Assembly (NCBI GenBank): GCA_010645155.1
Contig: CM021323.1
Span: forward strand, 5,211,349 to 5,275,348
DNA from: Tigriopus japonicus
Taxonomy: Eukaryota > Arthropoda > Copepoda > Harpacticoida > Harpacticidae
Length of the DNA: 64,000 nt
Direction of reading: 5' to 3'
The translations under genes and the position numbers were made by a program. Of the stretch, positions 47,388 through 59,100 are shown piece after piece; the stretch's first letter is position 1; each line of letters begins with the position of its first letter. Below the pieces are notes generated by a model that saw nothing but the letters and a program-made list of their open reading frames with translations, did not search any database and had not been told where the DNA came from.

Positions 47388-47876
47388 TAGAGCGGCCAAA
47401 AATATTTAATTTTCAAGGCCAAAATATATAAATAATATTTAAGGAAAAAACATAAAAAATTAAAAAGCACCAAAGGATTTAAAAAATATTTAAATTTGTA
47501 GGTATTCAGGGGAAATAAATTGGTATTTTTAGAGCTTCTTCTGTTTTCAAGATCCAAATTTTTGATGAAAATTTTGCAACGACGAAAAGGCAGGTAGACA
47601 AATCTTTGGTGCAAAACATTCATACCATGTAGTGAAAATTGGTTATTCTTGACAGTCTTTATTTTTACCCTAGATTTAATCAAAATGCTATTGGCCAAGA
47701 TTTGGTTGAACATTCAACCCACAGTTTCCCGAATTTTCTCTTGGTTTTGGTTTAGATTCAAATCCGTTAATGTAATTTTCAGGGCCAAATCGACCAAATA
47801 TTTCTTTCCTACGCAGAATACTTTCCCAATTTAGTTGTTGACTACTATATTTAATTAAATATTTTCGGCCACTCTA
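47388..47876 (-). mobile_element. hAT-like MITE (AGAGCGGCC family), copy 1
   Basis: The ends are TAGAGCGGCCAAAAATATTT and AAATATTTTCGGCCACTCTA. ATGATGAT flanks both sides (47380-47387 and 47877-47884), but this lies within a GAT microsatellite, so the duplication is less telling. The interior aligns inverted with 49879-50614, including a GGTTGAACATTCAACC-like word and AATTGGTATTTTTAGAGCTT. Confidence 0.85.
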
Positions 47877-48159
47877 ATGATGATGATTTGATGGTTTATT
47901 TGGAAATTTGAGACATTCGCCTTTTTGGGAAATTGATTCGATTTTTATCAGCAGTTGTTTTTTCGTTTGATGGGAATTTTTATTCGTCTTTTTCGTTTAA
48001 TCGGTCAATTTTATTAGTCTACTTTCGTCTAATTAGGCAATTCTATTCGTAGAGACGAATAAAAATATTAGAATATTTATAGAAAAATATTCTTTTTGTT
48101 GTCAGCACGTATTGAAGGTTAACATTATTGATAAATTAATTTATTTTGAGTGTTATGAT

Positions 48160-48955
48160 CAGGGCCACCAGATACATGTAAATTACATTTTACAATGTAA
48201 TTACCAAAATCTGCGATTTTTGTCCAAAATTACATAAATGAGGAAAAAATTAAATAAATGTGCAAAAATTGCCTGTTTTGATGGATATGATATGGAAAAT
48301 TGTTTGATTTCACGTCAAAGTCAAGATAAAGAAGCAAAAAGATTTCGTTTTTAATTTTTAACAGGTATATTTAGTCAATCCTCAGGCCCGCTGGGTTGTT
48401 ATAAATGGTATGTTACATTGTAGTCACAAACAATGTGCATTTTTTGTCGAAAAATACAAAAATTGGGAAAATTTCGAAAGAATATAGAAAAAATGCCTCT
48501 TCCGTTGAGAGTGATCAACAAAAAGGATGTCAAAAATCAAAATAAGAATAGAAGCTGTTATATTTGCAACAATTGTGACAAAATACGGTCATTTTAGCAT
48601 CTTTTCCTACCCATGAAATAAAATTTAGATGATGCAAGTACATAAAAGGGCAGTTTTTAGGCGATATAGTGAGAAAAGTATCTTTAATAATACCAAAAAA
48701 TCCTATTTTGTTACGTCATTTCTCAAAAAAGCACCAAAAATAATAAGTTTCGGCAAAATATTTTGCATAAATTTGGTGGCCCTGATTGTAACACACTGTT
48801 TTTATGTAAACAATGAGAAATGGCTTTAAAAACAAACTTACCAAACAACCAAAAAAACTACCAAAAAATCCGATTTCATTACATTATTTCCAAAAAAAAC
48901 TACCAAAAAAAATACATTTTTTGGCAATTTTTTTTACCAAAATTTGGTGGCCCTG
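48160..48955. mobile_element. hAT-like MITE (CAGGGCCACCA family)
   Basis: It starts CAGGGCCACCA and ends TGGTGGCCCTG. GTTATGAT flanks it exactly at 48152-48159 and 48956-48963. A second end-like TTTGGTGGCCCTG lies inside at 48773-48785, suggesting an internal duplication or a nested truncated copy. Confidence 0.87.
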
Positions 48956-49234
48956 GTTATGATCAATATGGCCTAATGAATTAAATTGAAAATGTACTTA
49001 TATTGCTAGACTCCTGTTTTTTGAAATAGAGCTATAAATTGTTGAACCAAATGTTGGGTTTACAATCTGTGAAATTTAAAAAGCCAAGCTTATGTAAAGT
49101 ATGCGCAATATCATGCCGCAATTGTGCTTTTAAAAACCCACTTTTAAAGAAGTTCTCACTCTGAATATTAGATGGCGTTAGTATAACCTCAATTTAAAAG
49201 TCCTTAACCGGTTTGTGACGTTTTCTTGAAAAAC

Positions 49235-49340
49235 CCCATTTGGAGCCATGCCACGAAATATGAACGTTACAGAGCTTGAAAATCTATGTACAAAGGAACC
49301 GCCGTACATAAACAAACCTAATTGGACAGCAAAAACGGCA
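49235..49340 (+). repeat. Dispersed repeat leading into the minisatellite
   Basis: Bases around 49245-49320 (CCACGAAATATGAAC, AGCTTGAAAATC, ACATAAACAAACC) match the complement of 51350-51440. The minisatellite array begins at its right edge. Confidence 0.6.
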
Positions 49341-49346
49341 GGTTTG

Positions 49347-49841
49347 CCAAAATATGCTAGACACATGCCATTACTATTGCCAAAATATGCTAGACACATG
49401 CCATTACTATTGCCAAAATATGCTAGACACATGCCATTACTATTGCCAAAATATGCTAGACACATGCCATTACTATTGCCAAAATATGCTAGACACATGC
49501 CATTACTATTGCCAAAATATGCTAGACACATGCCATTACTATTGCCAAAATATGCTAGACACATGCCATTACTATTGCCAAAATATGCTAGACACATGCC
49601 ATTACTATTGCCAAAATATGCTAGACACATGCCATTACTATTGCCAAAATATGCTAGACACATGCCATTACTATTGCCAAAATATGCTAGACACATGCCA
49701 TTACTATTGCCAAAATATGCTAGACACATGCCATTACTATTGCCAAAATATGCTAGACACATGCCATTACTATTGCCAAAATATGCTAGACACATGCCAT
49801 TACTATTGCCAAAATATGCTAGACACATGCCATTACTATTG
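49347..49841 (+). repeat. Perfect minisatellite, 15 copies of a 33-bp unit
   Basis: The unit begins CCAAAATATGCTAGACACAT and is 33 bp. Fifteen copies are identical by eye; a sixteenth starts (49842) but changes to CCACAATATTC. The unit is a multiple of three and free of stops in several frames, so long artificial frames arise on both strands (repeating LPKYARHMPLL or MCLAYFGNSNG). I do not regard these as genes. Confidence 0.97.
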
Positions 49842-49878
49842 CCACAATATTCTATAAATGATTTTCTTTAGTAATGAC

Positions 49879-50614
49879 AAGAGCGGCCGAAAATATTTAA
49901 TTAAATATAAAAATATTTAATTTAAATATTTTACCGTATTGAGCACTTTTTAAATATTTGGGCTTTTTCTTCCAAAAATAAAGGAAAATTCCCTTTATTT
50001 GTTTTAATTACATTAAGAATTGTCATGATTTCCGCATATCTTTTGAAATATTGGCAAACAATCTGACCTTTCCAAAACAATATTTTCAAAATCTACCTTT
50101 TTTAATTATTAAGCCAATTTTTGAGGTGAATAGTCAACAACTCAATTGGGAAAGTATTCTGCGTGGGAAAGAAATATTTGGTCGATTTGGCCTTGAAAAT
50201 TACATTAACGGATTTGAATCTAGAGAAGAAAAGCACAACTCCAACCAAAAGATAATTAGGGAAACTCTGGGTTGAATGTTCAACCAAATCTTGGCCAATA
50301 ACAATTTGCTTAAATCTAGGGTAAAAAATAAAGCCTGTCAAGAATAACCAATTTTCACTACATGGTATTAATGTTTTCCACCAAAGATTTGTCTACCTGC
50401 ATTTTCGTCGTTGCAAAATTTTCATCAAAAATCGGATTTTGAATACAGAAGAAGCTCTAAAAATACCAATTTATTTCCCCTGAATACCTACAAATTTAAA
50501 TATTTTTTAAATATTTGGGTGCTTTTTAAATATTTTCTTAAATATTTTGATGTTTTTTCCTTAAATATTATTTAAATATTTGGCTTTGAAAATTAAATAT
50601 TTTCGGCCGCTCTA
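49879..50614 (+). mobile_element. hAT-like MITE (AGAGCGGCC family), copy 2
   Basis: The ends are AAGAGCGGCCGAAAATATTT and AAATATTTTCGGCCGCTCTA. The perfect 8-bp duplication GTAATGAC flanks it (49871-49878 and 50615-50622). It is 736 bp, longer than copy 1 (489 bp), and lies inverted to it. The extra interior sequence lacks a recognisable gene. Confidence 0.92.
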
Positions 50615-50626
50615 GTAATGACCTAT

Positions 50627-50930
50627 TGATGGGATTCCAGTACTTGAATCAAGCCTTCCAAAAGAGGTTGTCAACTGGGGTCACCCAAAAACAAAAATAA
50701 AATATAAAGAGACTGGTTTGTTTGGGTTAAGCAACAAAAAAAGTTTGCGTCTCAAATCACCCCTGATCTAAAGTCACAAAAGTTAGGGTTGCATATCAGA
50801 GCTCATTAATGAAGAATGAGATTTGGAGCAATGGTTGAAGAAGGAAATACCATTTCACAAATAAGTAAATTGGTGACCCCAGTTTGCAACCTCCCATGGA
50901 AGGCTTGATTCAAGTACTTGAATCCCATCA
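50627..50930. mobile_element. MITE related to the 34858 element
   Basis: Arms of about 58 bp start TGATGGGATTCCAGTACTTG and end CAAGTACTTGAATCCCATCA. The interior word CCCTGATCTAAAGTCACAAA also occurs in similar form in the 34858-35149 element. No clear target duplication is seen. Confidence 0.78.
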
Positions 50931-51344
50931 TTAATTATAGAGTCCTTTAAGCGGAACCAGTAAAATAGAAATAACATGCAACCTTTGAACATTATTAAAC
51001 AAGATTTCATGTCTTATGTGTCCAATAAACATTGAGAAGTTCAAAAATAGGTCAAACTTTTGTGTCAGAGTGCAATATTGGGAGCTGTATTAGTAACGTG
51101 ACCTCCCAGTCTTATGTACTGTGACCTCCCAGTCAGCTGTTTGTTAAAGGACCCCATATCATCTTTGGTATACGCACATGAATAGGAACGCAAATGCCAG
51201 ACTTAACTTAAGCACAATGAACATTATGGAGAGAACTTGTCTAATATTTGAATGAATAAAACAAAATTATTATCACAAGATGATTTCTTAAAAAAGTATG
51301 TGTTTCTACTAACTGAGATATGTGTAGCAAATTTTAGCAACCCA

Positions 51345-51513
51345 GATTGACTTTGTCGTGGACTTGGGTTTGTTTATGTACATCGGCTCCTTTGTACGTG
51401 GATTTTCAAGCTGTGTGAAGTTCATATGCCACGAAAGTGAGTTGTCAGCTGAATGGAATCATAACAAGAACCCTTCATTTGGGAGTGACATTTTACTCCC
51501 TAGAACTCTAATA
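51345..51513. repeat. Composite of two dispersed repeats
   Basis: Bases 51350-51440 match the complement of 49245-49320. Bases 51430-51513 match 28290-28378. The two families may be parts of one longer element. Confidence 0.5.
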
Positions 51514-52571
51514 ATTCTTATTTAAGCTACCATAACATAAGTAACAACATAAAAGAGTGATACATTAGATGATGTCATGACCAGTAACATCAGAACCGTC
51601 AAGATAGAAATAGTAGAGTTGTCAAGATGTCCAAAAAATATAAGATTCTACAATAGGTTTTGTTTAAAATATTGTATTTCATATAGATTTTTTCTGGATA
51701 TATTTTAATTGCTCTGAATGTGAAGAGAAAGGGCCATGGATAGATTAATAGCTTACGTTTAGAATGATTGATGAACCAATAAAAAACGAGGTTTTATTTT
51801 CTAATAACAAGATCATCGAAACTGCATTCAAACATAGCTGGTGTCAAAGGAGATTGACGAAATTATAGGATCAAAACATAAATGTTGCAATTTCAATCAC
51901 TAGGTCTTGTGACAAACTTCAAAAATTGCAAAAATATTTTAATATGTTCTCTTATATTGTACAATTAAATTCTACGAATAACAAAACTTCAGGTAAAATT
52001 AACATAAAATTTTTGAAACCATACACAAAACCATGAAATTGCGGGCTAAAATATGATTAATGATAGATTATGAACGCACATAAAAACACACCCATAATGC
52101 GCCATAAACAGAGACAAATGAAACAAACTCAATGAGAAAATTTTGCGAATTCCAGTGCCAGGTAGATACAAAAAAAGCATAATTACAACAGAGACATAGG
52201 TATCGAACTACATTCACTTAAGACTTCCAGATTCATAAAAGCTTGCCATATTCCAAAATTTCATGTTAACAGATTCAGGAATGATCTTGCAGAAAGAAGG
52301 GATTGAACATTAAAAACTGAACTCTTGTTGAATTGTGGAAACTTGTCTTTGATTGTAAATCAAAAAGAAAAAACACAAAAAACGGAAAAGTTTACTTTAT
52401 TTTGCTCGATTAATCCATCTGACAAACGGATTAATCGACTAATCCCATGATCTAGGGAAGCCCTTGTGTCGGATGTTTGGATTTGAAACTCTTAATGACT
52501 ATCCTGAAAAATACCAAGAAAACAGGTTCATCTTCTTTTTTCTAGATTGTAATCTCTCGCTGCCTCATTTA

Positions 52572-52775
52572 ATAGGCCGCATGTTAACGCAGCTAATTCA
52601 AAAAACGAGAGTACACAAAATTAAGTCAGATTGACGTGCCTAGAGTATTTACTCTCGACAGCTGTTGTGTTTGAAACACAGGAGCTGGGGTGAGTATATA
52701 CTCAACAAACGTTAATCTGACTTGATTTTGGTGTACTCTCGCTTTTTAAATTAGCTGCGTTAACATGCGGCCTAT
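52572..52775. mobile_element. Snap-back MITE with about 60-bp arms
   Basis: The left arm begins ATAGGCCGCATGTTAACGCA and the right arm ends with its exact complement. The arms stay alike for about 60 bp up to AAGTCAGATT. The total is 204 bp. Flanks give no clear duplication. Confidence 0.88.
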
Positions 52776-53748
52776 GTCTCGTAAATTACATGTAGGAGCT
52801 CATCCAAAGGTGACGCGGTCAAATTTATGGCCTAAGGACTCAAATTTGTCCCCCCCTTCTCGAAACTGAAACCTACATTCCATGGAAGATTTAGGTGGGG
52901 AAACATCTCCCCTTCCTTAAGGAGCATCATCCGATGAGTCGAAGGTCACTTTGTGGCATATTTTGGATTCTCTCAGGTGAAGATTGAGAGACTCGCCAAG
53001 ACCACTTAATCTTGACATGTTTCTTGACAACCATAGGACCTCTAATACTTCTTCACCTCTAATTTACGTACGTACGTAGTTTCTTCAAAGCAAAGTTGCA
53101 AAGTGTAAGGGGACAGGCCAATGCTGGAGGGAGGCCAAGTGCTTGATTATGCTAATTGAGCGTTAAAACCAACGAAACGAAACATCTTACTGGCCAACCA
53201 AGACATTTTGAAAACTGAAGAAAAATTCAAGAAAACCATCCAGAGAAGAAGTGATTAACGGGGCAAAACGTGGCAATGGTTTGATGTGTAAAGCAAGCGA
53301 TGTTCAGATGGGCTCGTCAAATGACCCGTCGTTGATGAATCTGCTACCTTTTTCTCCCTTTCAGAAACACATATTTTTGGAAGCTTATCTTATAAGAGCT
53401 TTTAAATATCAAAGCACAGATAAGAGCTGTACAGTACATTGGATCCAACAAAACAAAAGACCGAAACAAACGAAGCAGAACACACCAAAACCTTGTTGTG
53501 ATAGGAGTTAGTTTCCTATGTAACTAGCATTTTAACAGGAATGTTGAGACCTTAGATCACCTTTAAAACCTGCTGATATATACCATGAAATTACAACGGA
53601 GCAAATTATGGCACTAAATATTACATTTCATGTCCAAGTTGTATTTTTCTTAAAATACTGAGCTTTTTAAATATGCCTCTATTATTACAATTCAATCAAT
53701 GTTACAACTCACATCTGCACGGAAAATATATTTAATCATTTTCTAGAC

Positions 53749-53948
53749 CAGGGATTCTCAAACTTATTTGAGCTAGGGCCCACTTTAGCACCTCTTGAGA
53801 AGCCCGGGGTCCAAAATTTATTGCTTTTGTGCATAGTAAAGAGAAATTTTAAAAAGATTAAATGTCTTTTGTTTCGATAACCTAGACTTCTGCCGTTCTT
53901 CAAAATTTCATCAGGACCACCTTACAGTCCCCAGTTAAAGAAACGTTG
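53749..53948. mobile_element. hAT-like MITE (CAGGGATTCTCAAAC type)
   Basis: It starts CAGGGATTCTCAAACTT, a typical hAT end, and ends with a diverged complement (AGTTAAAGAAACGTTG). TTCTAGAC flanks it exactly at 53741-53748 and 53949-53956. Confidence 0.85.
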
Positions 53949-53956
53949 TTCTAGAC

Positions 53957-54204
53957 CAAGGGTCGGCAACCGCTTTTATGTCAAGGTCCACCAAATTTGG
54001 TTTGGCAAAGTCGGGCCCACCATACAGATTGTGGCAGGTTCATAGGCCCACAAATTAACGATCAAGGACCTCTGGGCCCACAATACAGTACTATGGATTT
54101 CTCTTGGGCCCATTATTTCAGACTTTCCTCATTGCTCGTGGGCCCACCAAAGATCACCCTTGGTCCCACATGTGGTCCGTGGCCCATCGGTTGCCGACCC
54201 CTCT
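53957..54204. mobile_element. hAT-like MITE (GGGGTCGGCAACC family), copy 3
   Basis: It starts CAAGGGTCGGCAACC directly after the neighbour's TTCTAGAC duplication and ends GGTTGCCGACCCCT. The GGGCCCAC words align with copies 1 and 2. No matching duplication is seen on the right, so one end may be altered. Confidence 0.82.
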
Positions 54205-56169
54205 TATAAACTTTATCCAATGTAATGTTCGGAAAGCTTGGGAAAGCTGAATTGGAAGCCAGTCAAGTCTCGTTATAACAACTTGAAAACCTACTTGTTC
54301 AGTTCCTGAGTATTCTTTTTATAAACTTCACTACTTTGGTCCCGCACGTAGGTACCAAGTTCGCTCAATTTTCAAAGGTGACCCTCTTCATTTTCTCTTT
54401 AGGTTTTATAAGCGCGTTTCGTTTCGTACTCTTGGTGGGGCATTGTTCCAACCATTGAAAAGGCCTCTGCTTGGCAACCATTTGATCTTGGATACAACTT
54501 TGAATGGGATTTGCAAACGGTCGTCTAGGTGGTCTCTTCAGTTCGTCAATGACGGACTTGAGATTGTAAGCGTTTTACAATCTGACAAGTGACGTCAGGG
54601 TAAACATTGCTTGGGAGGTGCTGTATATTGTTTGTCTTTGACTTGAACATCTCAATCATAGGTAAGGCATGTAAAAAGTGATTTTAATCGAGACACTTTA
54701 GTTTATGCATGAGAATTGAACCGGAAGCAATCTGTTCCTCATCTTCAATATAGGAAACAACTTATCACTCCAAAATCATGACACGCCTGAATTCCGATAG
54801 TTTCCAAGAAATATAATTACCAGGATTGTCAAGTTAATGCAAAAAGCTGCATGTTTTTTTTTCAGAATTCAAAATCCTACGTGCATGAAATTGTTCAGTT
54901 TATACTACTTTCAGTACTTATCACGAATGTACAAATGACATAATTCAGTAGTTAAAACACATGCAATTCAAAAGCCTTTCACCTTCACTTGAAGAGGCTT
55001 AATTTGCAATCGTTACATGAGTTTTTATGAAAAATATTTGTTTACTATCAACATTTAAGTGAACGTAGAATTCTAAGTAATGTCCGGTCCGTGGAATTTT
55101 TTTGCATTAAATTGACAGCTTTGCTAATTACATTAATTGCAAGCGCTCCCTCAGTGTGAAGGAATTTTGCTTGTTGCAGGAAAATGTTTGCACAGAAGCG
55201 TTTTTTAAAGGAAGGATCAGCAGAATATTGATGGATCAAAAGCGATGATTAAGTTGAATTCCAAAGCGGTTTTAAAAAGAGAAAAAGAAACATCAAACAT
55301 CATGGACAATCAAAGATTCATTGTTCATACTTTATAACTATAGGGGTCAAACGGACTTCTAATAAAGGAAAAAGAACATTGCGATAAAAAACGACTTGTA
55401 AACATTTGTCTTCATGTTGCTTAATTGTTTCCAAGATATTTTTTTCTTTCTCATGCATTTTTGTTTTCCATGCCATACACATTCAAATCGGATGTTCTTA
55501 TTAATCGCCATATTACAAATTCCTATTTATGGAACCAAATTGCAAAATAAAGCAAATGTGGTGGTCTTGTTAATGGAAAACCAAGGTTGGACAGAAAAGC
55601 ACATGCATGGCACTTGCAGGGAAAGTGGATGGTCATTTCCAAGAAACTACAAAAAAATTGTTGGCTTTGTCCTCTCGAAACCCATGCTGCAAGAACCGAA
55701 ACGGGGAGATATTTATTTTCTGGAACCACTTGAGATTTCCGTGTCTTCGAAATGGGAATCCCCCAAGCTCACAGAAATGAGGGTCGCCAGCTCACCTCAA
55801 GCTCAAGAAGTACGAATATCGGTGAAATACTAATCACATGACCTCACTGAATTAGGGCTTGGTCACTGACGCCAACAGGATCCCCCAGTATTTACCCACT
55901 TCATTATCAAGCGTCGTTGCTCTTATCAAATTCACTTATCACACGTGCTCAGCCGATAATTCGCTCAAAACACTAGAAAATTCCACATCTGTATCCTCCA
56001 AACCCCTTTTGGCAGACCTGAATCCTCCAAGACCCAGTCCACAATTCACATACACACGCTCGGACTCATCTTGAAGTCATACCTGAAGATCCGATTGTGA
56101 TTGCCAGTTCAGTTGTGCAAGAACACAAACCCAAGCAAGCTACGTACTTCAGTCTCTGTTCAAGTGAAA

Positions 56170-59100
56170 ATGGTGGTGGCCTCCGAAAATGGCTCTGCAG
56201 CCACATTGAAAAGTGAGAAGCAACTCGAGAATGCAAGGCTTCATTTTGCCAAGGCCGAGAGAAAGACCAAATCTACGGTCTTGCGATGGAAGCCCAAATT
56301 TGCCATGGCGGGAGAGGAGTACTGCAAGGCAGCAATCTTGTTCCACCAAGCCGGTGATATTGAGGAATGCAAGATGAATCTCTTGAAGGCCACGGAGTGC
56401 TTCAAAAAGAAGAGGGCTTGGTACAGTGCTGCAAAGACCTTGGAACAGGCTATGATGATCTCTCTTCGTCAGGTGGGTGGTAATACTAACGTGTCAGAAG
56501 GTAAATTTTTAATAGACTTGACTTGGCTTCTCAAGTGTTGCGAGACGTTGGAACTACGCAATTCAAAATTGCAAACGTTATCTGGTTTGCTATTTTTTGC
56601 AAAGATCAAATATCACGCCTTACGGGATCAAGCAAAGTTTCAAGCAAGCTGAACGCTTGCTTGAAAAATTGTACTCTTTTTTCTCGAAACATAATTGGAC
56701 ACAGGTGTAATCATTCAAACTTTCATAACAGAGTACTGCGGAGAACTAGGTATAGAAAAATTCAACACAACGGAAAATTAAATATTAAGAAAATAATAAA
56801 TTTAATAAAAAATAATATTTTTTTGCTGAAAACTAGTTCCAACAGAAACCTCGATCTACCGAGGCATTGAAATTAGTGCATCATTTTGGTTTGGCAAGCT
56901 AAAAAGGTTGTATGTTTTTGGTTTCAGGTTGGTGAGATTGTTTTTAGTAGTCATTGACATGTAAAATGGAGGAAAATGTACTCTTTAAAGTAGAATTACC
57001 CACTAAATAACTGTTTCTCCAATCATCTTTGTTTTTGGTTATTTTCCAATAATGCATGATTAGATGGTGTTCTTGATCCGTTTTTGTGCTTTTTTTCGGT
57101 TTCCCATTGTACTTAAAATTCTGCATATCCAGTTTATCCGTCCTAAACATTGATTTTCTTCTACGAATTTTCTAATCTGTAAGATGGATTATTCAGGCCC
57201 AGGTTTGTGACACCTTTTTTTCTCTCCGTTAGGGCCAACTTCCTCGTCCCCAAAGTAATAAAAAGAGCGAGTGATTTGTTCCAAACATATCTACAAAGGC
57301 TTGCAGATTACCTATCACACAAATGAGCACAAATTCAACGTCCAAGAGACAGACGCATGTTGTGAAAGAATCCTTTTGAAGAATTGCTGTCGAAATACTG
57401 AGATATTAACGATTTAACACACATTACATTAGGGTAGGATTCCAGTCAACCTTGGTTCCAGATGGTTCACATTTAATTAAAGGGGACAAAGATATGATAA
57501 GATGATAAAGAACTGGGAAAATTTATAGAGATAATCATGGATGGTTTACCGGAATTGGACAAGAGCTTTGGAGACGTGGCGTCGTGGTTAGCGCAGTTTT
57601 CTATAGTGAGAGAGGTCCCAGGTTCGATTCTTCTCCCCGACCTTTCTCAGGGAAACTTTTAGACGCTATTCCACACCCACAACGGAGTACCAATCTGATA
57701 CCGGCCATAAGACTGCCTATCGGAACAATTTGGACGATGCGATGGCTGGCTTCGGCTCGACTCGGGCGAGGCTCAACCCTCTGACCTTAGCACCAACACT
57801 CCAAACAAAAAAAATAATGAACTTTTGAAAGACATTCCCACGCACAACTTTCTAAATTCGTTCATGCTGTCTCACTATACGTATTAATTAAAGCGTCTCT
57901 AGTATTAATCACCTTGTTATTTATGAACCCAGCCTAATTGTCGCAACTCTGTCACAAGAAATCACAAGAAAAGCTTGCTTCAATATTACAAATTTATTGC
58001 TGAGTTAGACATGAGTCAAATTTCCTGCAGGCATTGTGGTGAAATTTCCAGGGGCAGAAGTGGTGAAATTGCCAGAAGGAAGGGTGGTATTGCTTGGCGC
58101 CATTGTGCTTGTGTGGAAGTTATCCTCGCAAATACCGAGACTGACACAGAACTCATGAGGGTGGAAAAACCATTCCATGGTCTCCAAGTGCATCTCCGGG
58201 AAGTACTTGTCTACAATTTCTTCACAGCCCTCAAAAGGAGGTTCAGGACGACCACAATAAGCGTGCGATTTCAGCAAAGTCACGTACGATTCCATTTCTT
58301 GTTCATTGGTCAAGTGGCGTCGAATGACTCGCATGAATTGGTCACACTGATGGCAATTGACGTTGCGGTTCTCTTGGTTCAACATGACCTTTTTGTACGC
58401 ACTCTTTGTGCAAAATCCTTCAAAATCGCACACTCTCAGAGGGTCAAAACGGATCTCCATGATGCGATCCTGAATACACAAATGCGAGATTGTTAAATAT
58501 ATAAAGCCTAAAAAATGGAGTTGATAAAACTAACCAGCATATCCGGGTAATGGCCAGCCACCAAGCGACATTCTTGGTTGTTCAAGTGCTCGTTGGAGCA
58601 AAAGTTGTCGTGAAGATGCTTCATAATCTCATGGTCGTAGGAGGTCATGGCAACTTGAAGCTCGGCTAGAATGAGGACGCATTCCTCACAAGTGGGCCTG
58701 GCCAAGGCCGAAGAAAAGGCCAATAAGGTAACGAACAAGATGCTCAAAGCGCCCATTATGAACTGAGCTCTTATGGCTGACAACTATCCTTTTAAGCAAG
58801 TAGAATGTAAACAAACAGTAATTGACTACTGGACACATTGATTGTCACTGACATTGTTTAGAAGTAATTGCTCTTGTGATAGCTGCAACAAAAGTCGGTT
58901 GCAAGTGGAAGGACTCTAGTTTTTAAGCCAATTTCTATGTCAAACGTTGGTGAAATTATTATTCAATAAAAAATATCATAAACTTTTTGGATACCGTTTC
59001 ACCTTTTACGTGTTGTAGAACAGGAATAGTTTGAGCCATCCTTGTGTAGAACCACATACATGTTCCGAATATGTGCTCCTACTTGCGCAAGTTTTGATAA

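Larger units (their letters stand above)
45398..56169. other. Gene-free field of miniature transposons
   Basis: No host gene can be supported in 10.8 kb. At least nine small inverted-repeat elements and one minisatellite are listed separately. The stretches 50931-52571 and 54205-56169 hold scattered AT-rich frames. The longest is 139 codons (55414-55833 plus), starts with an ATG and resembles nothing I know. The final 250 bp should include the gamma-SNAP promoter and 5' UTR. Confidence 0.5.

Noticed and set aside
49347..49841. CRISPR-like array
   Set aside because: The units are directly tandem with no variable spacers, and the genome is eukaryotic.
49178..49871. Long overlapping frames of 167-216 codons on both strands
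   Set aside because: They are produced by the 33-bp minisatellite, which is stop-free in several frames. The non-repetitive ends resemble a dispersed repeat, not a protein.
57574..57645. A tRNA gene
   Set aside because: A and B boxes are present, but I cannot fold acceptor and anticodon stems. The sequence continues into a SINE body with an A-rich tail.
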